DNA of 64,000 nt, taken from contig JAJEGF010000025.1 in assembly GCA_022820025.1 (NCBI GenBank), positions 81,522 to 145,521 of the forward strand. Direction: 5' to 3'. Shown one piece after another: positions 36,904-44,721 of the stretch (position 1 is its first letter; each line of letters opens with the position of its first letter). A model generated the notes under the pieces. The model did no database searches, was not told the DNA's origin, and saw only the letters and a program-made list of their open reading frames with translations. This DNA is from Chloroflexota bacterium (GTDB lineage: Bacteria > Chloroflexota > UBA11872). Position numbers and translations under genes: made by a program.

Positions 36904-37992
36904 CTAGTCTGGCGTGGCGGACTTGTGGCGGATGTCGTAGTGCCCCGGATAACGGACCGGCAGATCGCCGGCGTCGATCATGGCGGTCAGCGGCGACCCC
37001 TTGGTCTTCAGCGGCAGCCGAACCAGGCTGTGCGTCCGGGTCGACTCGTAGATACCCATCAGGATCTCGAGCGTGTGGATGGCCAGGTTGGCGTCACCGC
37101 GATGTTCGTCGATCTCACCGGTTGCCCAGGCTGCCAGCGCGTCTAGCTCCAGCGTGCGTGCATCGCTGAACTCGGCCTCGCTGGCCTCGATGGTTTCCCA
37201 GCCCGAGGCGCCGTGGCGCAGAAGTCGAATGACGTTGCCGGCGGTCCCGCCGGCCAGCCAGATCACGCCTTCCGTCCCGGTAATCACGCGCAGGTCGCGT
37301 TCCAGGCCTTCGGGCGGCGTGTCGCTCTCCATTGAGAGGCGAATGCCGCCTTCGAACTCCACCAGCAGCCCCGCCAGGTCCTCGGCCGGCCAGCCGCGCT
37401 CGTAGCGGTCGGTCTGGCGCTGCACGTTGGCCAGCACCCAGAGCGGCGTCGGGTCGCCCAGCATGTACTGCCAGTAGTTCAACTGATGGGTGGCGATGTT
37501 CATGAGGCCGGCATCCGGCTTGGGCGGCCCGGCGAAGGCAGTAATCACCTGGCCGATCGCGCCGTCGGAGATCAGTTGCCGGACGGTCTCGTGCCGCGGC
37601 ATCCAGCGGCCCTGGTGGCCGATGGCCAGCTTGACGCCGTTCCTCTCGCAGGCGGCCAGCATGGCGTAACCCTCGCCCGTGCTGCTGGCCATGGGTTTCT
37701 CGGAGACGATGGCCAGCGGCGAATAGCGCGTGGCCGCCAGGATTGTCATCGAGGCGTGGAGTTGCTGCGGCGTGCCGATGCTGACGAGGTCCGGTTCCTC
37801 CTCGCGCAGCATGGTTTCGTAGTCGGTGTAACGGTTCTCGACGTCGAACTCGTCGCCGAACTCTTCCAGGGTGTTGGGATCGATGTCGCAGACGGCGGCA
37901 AGTTCGATTCGGTCGCTCGCCAGGTAGCCCATGGCGTGGCTGCGGCCGATGTGGCCGCCGACGATGACGGCGCGGAGGGGTTGGGCGCTCAC
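36904..37992 (-). CDS. Gfo/Idh/MocA-family oxidoreductase (array copy 2)
   Basis: A 362-residue paralogue: RAVIVGGHIGRSHAMGYL, LAAVCDIDPNTLEEFGDEFDV, AIVSEKPMASSTGEGYAML (catalytic Lys present), AIGHQGRWMPRHETVR, and the C-terminal LPVRYPGHYDIRHKSA. GTG 37992 overlaps the stop of copy 1 by four bases, so copies 1 and 2 are translationally coupled. Each of the three ends in a near-identical short tail, suggesting recent duplication within a family that acts on related sugars. Confidence 0.92.
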   Translation of the reverse strand: MSAQPLRAVIVGGHIGRSHAMGYLASDRIELAAVCDIDPNTLEEFGDEFDVENRYTDYETMLREEEPDLVSIGTPQQLHASMTILAATRYSPLAIVSEKPMASSTGEGYAMLAACERNGVKLAIGHQGRWMPRHETVRQLISDGAIGQVITAFAGPPKPDAGLMNIATHQLNYWQYMLGDPTPLWVLANVQRQTDRYERGWPAEDLAGLLVEFEGGIRLSMESDTPPEGLERDLRVITGTEGVIWLAGGTAGNVIRLLRHGASGWETIEASEAEFSDARTLELDALAAWATGEIDEHRGDANLAIHTLEILMGIYESTRTHSLVRLPLKTKGSPLTAMIDAGDLPVRYPGHYDIRHKSATPD

Positions 37993-39125
37993 GGGTTGCC
38001 TCCGCCGTAATCGAACGGCGTAATCCTGGTGCCGTGCCGGATGTCGTGCCAGCCCGGGTTGCTGACCGGCAGCGCGCCGCTGTTGATCATCTCGATCAGC
38101 GGCGAGGACTGGGTCTTCATGGGCAGTTGCACCAGGCCGTGGGTCCGGGCCGACTCGTAGATGGCCATCAGGATCTCCTGCGTTTGCACGCAGAAGTGCG
38201 CGTCCTGGTAGTGGCCGTCCAGTTCGCCGCCGGCCCAGCGGGCGAAGGCGTCGATTTCACGATGGCGGGCGTCCAGGTAGGGATCGTTGTGAAACTCGAT
38301 CTCCTCGACACTGCCGTCGCCGCGCTGAATCCGAAGGCCAATCGGATCCTCGGGCACGGTGCCCGGTGGCCGGACTTCGCCTTCGGTGCGGACGTAGAGC
38401 GTGCCTTCGTCGCCGACGAAGGTCAGCCGGTGCTGTTCGACCTGGGCGCCGCCGGGGGTTTCGCCTTCCAGGATCAGGCGGGAGCCGTCGGCGAACCCGA
38501 CGATGCCGACCGCCATTTCCTCACAGGGCCAACTGCGTTCCCAGCGGTCGGAGTTGCGCTGGATGTTGCCCATCACCCATTGCGGCTCGGGGTCGCCGAG
38601 GATGAACAGGGCGCGGTCGCAGCCGTGGCACATCTGGTTCAGCATGCCGCCCTGTTCGTACCAGCCGTGCGCCAGGCGCACCGTGCCGATGGCTCCGCCG
38701 GTGATGAGCTCGCGCGCTTCCTGGATCTGGGTCAGGTAGCGCGACTCGTGGCCGATGGCCAGCTTGACGCCGTTGCGGTCGCAGGCCGCGATCATTGATC
38801 GCGCCTCGCCCATGTTGTTGGCCATGCCCTTCTCGCAGAGGATGCCCTTTGGCGTGTACTGGGTGGCCGCCAGGACCGTCATTTCGGCGTGCAGCGGCTG
38901 GGCGGTGGCGATGTTGATGAGGTCGGGCTGCTCTTCGCGCAGCATCGTTTCGAAGTCGGTGTAGCGGGCCTCGACGTCGTTCGCGTCGGCAACCCGGTTA
39001 AGGGCGACTTCGTCGATATCGCAGAGCGCCACCAGTTCGGCGGCGTCGGAATGGGTGTAGGCATCGGCGTGGTTGCGCCCCACACCGCAACCGACCACGA
39101 CTGCCCTCAGCGTCTCAGCGGCCAT
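37989..39125 (-). CDS. Gfo/Idh/MocA-family oxidoreductase (array copy 1)
   Basis: A 378-residue oxidoreductase, first gene of the array. RAVVVGCGVGRNHADAYTHSD (GxGxGxxH form of the cofactor motif), LVALCDIDEVALNRVADANDV, catalytic GILCEKGMANNMGEARSM (Lys present, Pro of EKP replaced by Gly), AIGHESRYLTQIQEAR, YEQGGMLNQMCHGCDRALF, and SNPGWHDIRHGTRI at the end. ATG 39125 has AAGG nine bases upstream and is preferred to GTG 39143. Its promoter region contains a 16-base inverted repeat. Confidence 0.91.
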   Translation of the reverse strand: MAAETLRAVVVGCGVGRNHADAYTHSDAAELVALCDIDEVALNRVADANDVEARYTDFETMLREEQPDLINIATAQPLHAEMTVLAATQYTPKGILCEKGMANNMGEARSMIAACDRNGVKLAIGHESRYLTQIQEARELITGGAIGTVRLAHGWYEQGGMLNQMCHGCDRALFILGDPEPQWVMGNIQRNSDRWERSWPCEEMAVGIVGFADGSRLILEGETPGGAQVEQHRLTFVGDEGTLYVRTEGEVRPPGTVPEDPIGLRIQRGDGSVEEIEFHNDPYLDARHREIDAFARWAGGELDGHYQDAHFCVQTQEILMAIYESARTHGLVQLPMKTQSSPLIEMINSGALPVSNPGWHDIRHGTRITPFDYGGGNP

Positions 39126-39144
39126 GCAGGGGGCCTTTCGCACC

Positions 39145-39287
39145 TATGGCGTGCGCCATATTGATCAGGTCGTGCGCGTTCGGTCAACCTGCTGCGCCGA
39201 CACTGAAGGGCCGCAGGGCTCTGCATGCCCTAGGCATAGCGTGCGAACGCCTCGAACGCATGCGCTACGGTGCCCTGCGTAAGCAGG
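39145..39287. promoter_or_regulatory. Divergent control region with three inverted repeats
   Basis: The gap between the minus-strand oxidoreductase array and the plus-strand SDR holds several dyads. TATGGCG-TG-CGCCATA (39145-39160, perfect 7-base arms) lies 20 bases before ATG 39125. ATGCC-CTA-GGCAT is at 39225-39237. An imperfect pair, TAGCGTGCG with CGCATGCGCTA, spans 39238-39267. CCTGC-GTAA-GCAGG (39274-39287) lies 22 bases before the SDR start. The first fits a repressor operator and the last an mRNA hairpin. No regulator gene is encoded next to it. Confidence 0.45.
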
Positions 39288-39308
39288 ACCGGACTCGGAG
39301 TGACCTGA

Positions 39309-40037
39309 GTGAGCGCTCGGCGAGTAGCTGTCGTGACAGGTGGCGCTACCGGGTTAGGGCGGGCCTCGGCCGTGCGTCTGGCCGACGATGATCGGGCGAT
39401 CGCAATCTGGGACCGGGACTTCGACGGCGCCGAACGGACGGCGGCGAATCTGAAGTCGCGTGGTGCTTTGGCAATGGCGCTGGACGTTGACGTGGCCTCG
39501 CTGGAGTCGCTGGAGGCCGCACTCACCACCACCCGCGACATTCTTGGCCCGGTCGACATCCTGGTCAACGCCGCAGCCATCATCGGCGTGGACGCCAGCG
39601 TGCTGGAGACGCCGCTGGACGAGTGGGACCGGGTGCTGGCGGTCAACCTGACGGGGACGTACCTGGCCTCGCGGCTGGTGGTGGGCGAGATGGCCGAGCG
39701 GGGGTGGGGACGGATCGTGAACTTCACCTCCGGCGCCCGGCACGGCACGCCGGCCCTGATCCCGTACGCGGTGAGCAAGGCGGGCATCGTGCCGATAACG
39801 CGGGCGTTCGCGCGGGAGTTCACGTCGCGCGGGGTGCTGGTGAACGCCGTGCTGCCGGGCCGGGCGCTGACGAACATGGTGGTTTCGCGAGTCCCCGAAG
39901 AAGTCGTGCGCAACCCGCCGGTCGCCATTGGACGCTACGCCGATCCCGAGGAGGTGGCGGAGGTGGTGGCCTTTCTGACCAGCGAGCGCAATACGTACAT
40001 GTCCGGGGGCGTGGTGCCGGTGGACGGGGGAGGCTGA
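39309..40037 (+). CDS. Short-chain dehydrogenase/reductase (SDR)
   Basis: A 242-residue classical SDR. Cofactor motif VVTGGATGLGRAS, AIWDRDFDG (Asp after beta2, pointing to NAD(H)), NAAAIIG, catalytic FTSGARHG serine and YAVSK with Tyr/Lys, and the end motif GGVVPVDGGG. GTG 39309 follows a GGAG. It is two bases from the TIM-barrel epimerase and divergent from the oxidoreductase array, consistent with a shared sugar or polyol catabolic route. Confidence 0.9.
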   Translation: MSARRVAVVTGGATGLGRASAVRLADDDRAIAIWDRDFDGAERTAANLKSRGALAMALDVDVASLESLEAALTTTRDILGPVDILVNAAAIIGVDASVLETPLDEWDRVLAVNLTGTYLASRLVVGEMAERGWGRIVNFTSGARHGTPALIPYAVSKAGIVPITRAFAREFTSRGVLVNAVLPGRALTNMVVSRVPEEVVRNPPVAIGRYADPEEVAEVVAFLTSERNTYMSGGVVPVDGGG

Positions 40038-40039
40038 CG

Positions 40040-40903
40040 ATGCGACTTGGGATTTCGGGCACGTTGCTGCCGGACGATCTGCGGGACCTGACGCCCGAGA
40101 CGGCGCGCACGCTGCGCTCGTGGGGCTACACCGGCGTGTTCACGCGGCTGGGCGGGAACGATCCGCTGAATCCGCCCTCCGACGCCGATTGCCGCCGCTT
40201 CCGCCAGATCCTGGCCGACGCCGGGTTGGACCACGTGATGGGCACGGGGTACTGGCAGAACCTGGTGCATCCCGATGCCGAAGCCCGACAGCGCGGCGTC
40301 CAGGTGCTGTGCGCCGGGTTGCGGCTGGCGGCCAGGCTGGGCGCGGCCTGCATCGACACGGGTCCCGGCAGCATGAGCGCGAGCGGCCCCTGGGCGCCGC
40401 ATCCCGATAACTGGGCGCCCTGGGCCGAGGCCAACCTGATCGACTCGCTGGGCCGGGCGGCCGAGGTCGCCGCCGAGGTGGGCGTGCGGATTCACCTGGA
40501 GGGGCACCAGCTTGTGACCCTGCGCGACGCGGCTGTTACCCGGCGAGTCGTGGACGCCGTGGGATCGCCGTGGGTGCGGGTGGACATGGACCCGGTGAAC
40601 TGGATCACGCTGGATACGTACTACGACACGGGCGCGGCGATCGACGCCATGTTCGACACGCTGGGCGGCCGCATCGGCAGCGGGCACAGCAAGGACATCG
40701 CGCTCTGGGACCGGCACACCGTGCACCTGGATACCGTCACCACTGGCCAGGGAGCCATCAATCACCAGCGCTACCTGCAGCGGCTGGAAGCGTTGGACCC
40801 GGAGATCTCCCTGATAGTGGAAAGCTGCTCGACCGAGGATGCGCCCGGGGTGTACAGATTCCTGGTTGAGCAAGCGGCGCGGGCAGGGGTAACGGTTCGA
40901 TGA
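40040..40903 (+). CDS. Sugar phosphate isomerase/epimerase-like TIM barrel
   Basis: A 287-residue AP-endonuclease-2/xylose-isomerase-like barrel. Probable divalent-metal ligands are Glu in IHLEGHQLVTL, Asp in VRVDMDPVNWIT, His in IGSGHSKDI and Glu in LIVESCSTED, which are the positions used by inosose dehydratases, tagatose/psicose 3-epimerases and relatives. ATG 40040 follows the SDR stop after two bases. With five Gfo/Idh proteins and an SDR nearby, an inositol-like or rare-sugar pathway is a fair inference. Confidence 0.88.
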   Translation: MRLGISGTLLPDDLRDLTPETARTLRSWGYTGVFTRLGGNDPLNPPSDADCRRFRQILADAGLDHVMGTGYWQNLVHPDAEARQRGVQVLCAGLRLAARLGAACIDTGPGSMSASGPWAPHPDNWAPWAEANLIDSLGRAAEVAAEVGVRIHLEGHQLVTLRDAAVTRRVVDAVGSPWVRVDMDPVNWITLDTYYDTGAAIDAMFDTLGGRIGSGHSKDIALWDRHTVHLDTVTTGQGAINHQRYLQRLEALDPEISLIVESCSTEDAPGVYRFLVEQAARAGVTVR

Positions 40904-41045
40904 ACTTGCGGCCGACGCCGAGGCGGCGGGCGTTCAATCTCGTCGTCTCGCCAAACACCTGTCGCACGTTCGGGCAGGCGCTCCACGGGCCGATAGATTG
41001 ACTCGTAGACCTCCGGCGCGCCTGCATGTGTGTGTCGACCAGGCC

Positions 41046-41294
41046 TCAGTCCGACGGCGGGGCGCGGCTGGACAGCACGCCTTCGATCACGCCCTCAATT
41101 CGGGACACCCGCTCGGTCAATCCATCGACCCGACCGGACAGCGCATGGACATCCTGGCGAAGTTGCGGAATAGCCTCGACTTGCTCCTGAATCTTGCCCA
41201 GCACCGCGCCCAACCTGAATGCCACCCCGACGAATGCGACGAGCATGGCCGCCCCAACACTAACGATCGTCACAACAATTGGGGTGGCGTCCAT
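41046..41294 (-). CDS. Small membrane-anchored coiled-coil protein
   Basis: An 82-residue protein with one N-terminal membrane helix (IVVTIVSVGAAMLVAFVGVAF, ~5-25) and a heptad-patterned tail (LGKIQEQVEAI, LRQDVHALSGRVDGLTERV) likely to form a coiled coil. ATG 41294 has a very good GGAGG seven or eight bases upstream, which decides this start over one at 41348. No family function is assigned; such proteins are often annotated only as hypothetical. Confidence 0.7.
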   Translation of the reverse strand: MDATPIVVTIVSVGAAMLVAFVGVAFRLGAVLGKIQEQVEAIPQLRQDVHALSGRVDGLTERVSRIEGVIEGVLSSRAPPSD

Positions 41295-41510
41295 GGGCGG
41301 TTCCTCCGTGACGGGGATTCCCGTACCCCGCACGTCAGGTGATCTCAAGTCAGTGGTCCGCGAACATCCGCCCTGTCGGATTGTCGCCGGTGGTGTTCCG
41401 CTTGAGACCCTTCATCCGGCGTCGAAGAATCTGTCGGCCTTTCGCGTGGGAGAGGCGAGGTTTCGCTCGCCCTTGGGGCTAACGGCTTCGACGAAGGAGA
41501 AGGACTGGTG

Positions 41511-41936
41511 ATGACTCAGGAATCGCGGAAGGCGATGATCGTTCCCAGCCTGCGTTACCGCGACGCGGCGGCGGCCATTGAGTTCCTGTGCGACGTGTTT
41601 GGGTTTGCCAGGCGCCTGGTCATCTCGGGCCCGGAGGGATCCATCCGTCACGCGCAACTCACGCTGGGCGGCGGCATGATCATGCTGGGGTCGGCCCAAA
41701 ATCGCGACTTCGGCCCACACGTCAAGACGCCGGCGGAAGTGGGCGCCAACACGCAGAGCGCCTACGTGATCGTGCCGGAAATCGACGCGCACTTTGCGCA
41801 TGCGACGGCTGCCGGCGCCGAGATCGTGCTGGAGATTCAGGACGCGTCCTACGGGGGCCGCCTGTACTTCGCGCTGGACCCCGAGGGCAACCTCTGGCAC
41901 TTCGGGTCCTACGACCCGTGGGCGGAGTCCGGCTAG
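41511..41936 (+). CDS. VOC-superfamily (glyoxalase/bleomycin-resistance-like) protein
   Basis: A 141-residue protein with the paired beta-alpha-beta-beta-beta modules: VPSLRYRDAAAAIEFLCDVFGF, LTLGGGMIMLG, AYVIVPEIDAHFAHATAAGAEIV, GGRLYFALDPEGNLWHFGSY. Members act as lyases, isomerases or antibiotic-binding proteins; the PhnB-like sequence here does not fix the substrate. ATG 41511 follows AAGGAG at normal distance. The stop is shared in a CTAG palindrome with the convergent sulfatase gene. Confidence 0.88.
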   Translation: MTQESRKAMIVPSLRYRDAAAAIEFLCDVFGFARRLVISGPEGSIRHAQLTLGGGMIMLGSAQNRDFGPHVKTPAEVGANTQSAYVIVPEIDAHFAHATAAGAEIVLEIQDASYGGRLYFALDPEGNLWHFGSYDPWAESG

Positions 41937-43207
41937 CCCGAGATCTCGCTGATCGTGTCTCGGTAGAAGGGCGACTCCACGGGCCCGTTCAGGAGCGGAT
42001 CGCCGGTGGCGCGCATCCAGTCGATGACCCTGGCGCCGAGTTCGGCCTGGATGGCGGCGGTTTCGGGGTTGCCGGCGAGGTTGGTTTGTTCGTTGGGGTC
42101 GGCGTGCAGGTCGTACAGCTCGATTTCGACATGGTGCGAGGGGTCCATGCGACCGGCCAGGTCGCGATAGGCGCCGCTGCCGGCGATGTCGCTGGGGATT
42201 TCCACGCCCAGGCCGGTCTCGAAGTTGCGGATGAATTTCCAGCGGTCGGTGCGGATGCCGCGCATGGGGTCGTAGTAGCTGTGGTAGGTCTTTTCCACGA
42301 AGAGTTGGGCGTGGCCGGAGGCGGTGCCCGCAGCCAGCGGCAGCAGCGAGGTTCCGTGCAGGTAGGGCGGTTCTTTGGCGCCGGTGAGTTCGATAAGGGT
42401 TGGGACCACATCCAGGTTGCTGACCATGCCGGCCGGCGCGCCGCCGCCGCTGAGGGGGCTGCCGGGCAGGCGGGCGATGAGGGAGATCTCGATGCCGGGG
42501 TCGTACAAGGTGCACTTGGCGCGCGGGAAGGCGATGCCGTGATCGCCGACGTAGAGCACCAGGGTCCGGTCGAGCAGGTTGCGGTCTTCCAGGATTCCGA
42601 TTAAGCGACCGATGTAGTCGTCGGCGCGGTTGACGCAGCCCTGGAAGTCGGCAAGGTCGGCGCGGGTGTCGGGGGCGTCCATCAGGTAGGGCGGCACGGT
42701 GATGCCCTTCTCGTCGTAGGGCCGGCCGCCGAAGCCGTGGCCGCCGACGCGGTGCGTCTCGCCAAAGCCGACCTGCACGACGAAGGGGCGACTACGGTCG
42801 GCATTGATGAACTGTGTGACGCCGGTGACGATCGAGTCGATGTCGCGTGATTCGTCGAGGACGTCGTTGCCGATGCGGCGCGGGTCGCGGGCGGCGTGTT
42901 CGACGCCCCAGTGGCCGCTGCGGTAACCGACGGTGCGCAGGATCTGCGGGATGGTCTGCTCATCCGGATGCAGGTCCCAGCGAAAGTCGCGATGCGTGAG
43001 GCCCATGGTGCCGTTGGCGTGGGGATAGCGGCCGGTGGTGAGGCTGGCGCGGCTGGGCGAGCACTGCGGGGCGGTGGTGTAGGCGTTGAAGCGCGCACCC
43101 TCGGCCGCCAGCCGGTTGAGGTTGGGGGTCTCCACCGTGGTGACGCCGTAAGGCTGGATGAAGCGGCCGGTGTCGTGGGTGGTGACGATCAGGACGTTGG
43201 GCGGCAT
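41933..43207 (-). CDS. Type I sulfatase
   Basis: A 424-residue formylglycine-dependent sulfatase. PQCSPSRASLTTGRYPH holds Cys49, the residue converted to formylglycine, in the C-x-P-S-R signature. The N-terminal metal site is VLIVTTHDTGRF, a THD form in place of the usual DD. LYVGDHGIAF supplies the second metal-ligand pair. No signal peptide is visible, so it may be cytoplasmic and act on imported sulfated sugars or sulfonated small molecules. A formylglycine-generating enzyme must be encoded elsewhere. Convergent with the VOC gene, overlapping by four bases. Confidence 0.92.
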   Translation of the reverse strand: MPPNVLIVTTHDTGRFIQPYGVTTVETPNLNRLAAEGARFNAYTTAPQCSPSRASLTTGRYPHANGTMGLTHRDFRWDLHPDEQTIPQILRTVGYRSGHWGVEHAARDPRRIGNDVLDESRDIDSIVTGVTQFINADRSRPFVVQVGFGETHRVGGHGFGGRPYDEKGITVPPYLMDAPDTRADLADFQGCVNRADDYIGRLIGILEDRNLLDRTLVLYVGDHGIAFPRAKCTLYDPGIEISLIARLPGSPLSGGGAPAGMVSNLDVVPTLIELTGAKEPPYLHGTSLLPLAAGTASGHAQLFVEKTYHSYYDPMRGIRTDRWKFIRNFETGLGVEIPSDIAGSGAYRDLAGRMDPSHHVEIELYDLHADPNEQTNLAGNPETAAIQAELGARVIDWMRATGDPLLNGPVESPFYRDTISEISG

Positions 43208-43307
43208 GGGGGATTGCTTCCGAGCGGCGGGCTGGGGAGTCTAGCCAGCGGCGGTTCCGACTGGTGCCATAATCGCCGCGCCAAACGAACGCCCGCGGGG
43301 GAATCCG

Positions 43308-43610
43308 ATGCCTCACTACGTCAGCATGGTCAGCATGTCCGGCAACGAGCCGGCGGAGCCTGGGTCGGTGGCCGACGCCATTGGCGACGGCGCGCCGGTA
43401 ACGCGCCAGTTGGTGGAAGACCACGGCGGAACGCTTCACGAGATTTACCTGACCATGGGCGCCTTTGATGTCCTGATGGTGATGGAGTTCGACAGCACGC
43501 AGGCTTGTGCCCAGGCCATGCTGGCCATGCGCGAGCAGCTTGGCGGCGTGACCCAGACCATCGAGGTGTTCCCCGAGAGCCAGTGGTCGGAGATTGCCGG
43601 GGGCGTCTGA
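43308..43610 (+). CDS. GYD-domain protein
   Basis: A 100-residue ferredoxin-like-fold protein of the GYD type: HYVSMVSMSG, RQLVEDHGGTLHEIYLTMGAFDVLMVMEF and the tail TQTIEVFPESQWSEI. The GxYD signature appears as MGAFD. Function is unknown in the family. GGGGGAA lies seven bases upstream of ATG 43308. It precedes the epimerase-like gene and is divergent from the sulfatase. Confidence 0.85.
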   Translation: MPHYVSMVSMSGNEPAEPGSVADAIGDGAPVTRQLVEDHGGTLHEIYLTMGAFDVLMVMEFDSTQACAQAMLAMREQLGGVTQTIEVFPESQWSEIAGGV

Positions 43611-43635
43611 GACGCGACTCCGTGCCGATCTGCTG

Positions 43636-44676
43636 ATGGCTGATTCGCTCCCGGACTCGATTCCGGACGAGGCGACGCTGGATGAGGTGATGTCGCGTCC
43701 GAGCGCGGGGCTGGTTGAGTCCCTTGCCCGCGGATCCGGCGACCTGCTGGTGCTTGGCGCCGGGGGCAAGATGGGTCCAACCGTGGCCCGGATGGCCCAA
43801 CGCGCCTTTGCGGCTGCCGGACGCGACGGGCAAGTGATCGCCGTCTCCCGGTTCAGCGATCCCGCCGCGCGTGCCGGGCTGGAGGCCGCTGGCGTGGCCA
43901 CCATTGCGGGCGACTTGCTGGAGCCCGCGTTCCTGCGCGAACTGCCGGATGCGCCGGACGTGGTGTTCATGGCCGGGCGCAAGTTCGGATCCACCGGCGC
44001 CGAGCACCTGACCTGGGTCATGAATGCGCACTTGCCGGGACTGGTGGCGCGGCGGTTCCGGGAGGCCCGCTGCGTGGTGTTCTCCACGGCGGCGGTGTAC
44101 CCGTTCGTGCCGGCCGACGGGGCCGGGGCGGACGAAGACCTGGAGCCCGAGCCGATTGGCGAGTACGCGCAGTCGTGCCTGGCGCGGGAGCGGATGTTCG
44201 AGTACGCAGCGCATACGTGGAGGACGCGCTCGGCGCTGATCCGGCTGTCGTACGCGCTGGACCTGCGCTACGGCGTGCTGCACGACATCGCGGCCAGCCT
44301 GTGCGGCGGCCATCCCGTGAACGTGGGCATGCGCACGGCCAGCGTGATCTGGCAGGGCGACGCCTGCGACCTGATCCTGCGAACCCTGGAGCACTGCGCG
44401 GCGCCGGCGCTGACGCTGAACGTCTCAGGGCTGGAACCGATTCGGATTCGCGAGGTCGCCGTTGCGATGGGCGAGCTGCTGGATGTCTCGCCTGAGTTCG
44501 AGGGCACGGAGTCGGACAGTGCGCTGTTCGTGGACTGCCGCCGCATGGCCAAACTGGTGGGCAAGCCGCTGACGCCGCTGGCGCCGGTGCTGCGCTGGAC
44601 GACCGACTGGCTGCGAACCGGCGGACGCTCGCTCGCCAAACCTACCCACTTCGAAGTCCGCGACGGACGCTTTTAG
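43636..44676 (+). CDS. NAD-dependent epimerase/dehydratase-like protein with altered YxxxK
   Basis: A 346-residue extended SDR-like protein. The cofactor loop is DLLVLGAGGKMGPTVARMA, with VVFMAGRKFG later. The active-site region reads VVFSTAAVYPFVP and EYAQSCLARERMFE, where the Lys of YxxxK is Cys. The C-terminal half (RSALIRLSYALDLRYG, ILRTLEHCAAPALTLNVSG) matches the substrate domain of nucleotide-sugar epimerases. Loss of the lysine suggests a non-oxidative or binding role. ATG 43636 lies 25 bases after the GYD stop. Confidence 0.83.
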   Translation: MADSLPDSIPDEATLDEVMSRPSAGLVESLARGSGDLLVLGAGGKMGPTVARMAQRAFAAAGRDGQVIAVSRFSDPAARAGLEAAGVATIAGDLLEPAFLRELPDAPDVVFMAGRKFGSTGAEHLTWVMNAHLPGLVARRFREARCVVFSTAAVYPFVPADGAGADEDLEPEPIGEYAQSCLARERMFEYAAHTWRTRSALIRLSYALDLRYGVLHDIAASLCGGHPVNVGMRTASVIWQGDACDLILRTLEHCAAPALTLNVSGLEPIRIREVAVAMGELLDVSPEFEGTESDSALFVDCRRMAKLVGKPLTPLAPVLRWTTDWLRTGGRSLAKPTHFEVRDGRF

Positions 44677-44721
44677 GAGAGCCGTCCCCCAGCCTGGATG
44701 CACCGGGGCTAACCGAGGGGC

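Noticed and set aside
40904..41045. Possible gene remnant after the TIM-barrel epimerase
   Set aside because: Minus-strand translations are Arg/Pro-rich and I could not match them to a transposase or any family.
41454..41475. GGCGAG-GTTTCG-CTCGCC hairpin before the VOC gene as a terminator
   Set aside because: No T-run follows and the upstream gene is on the other strand; probably incidental.
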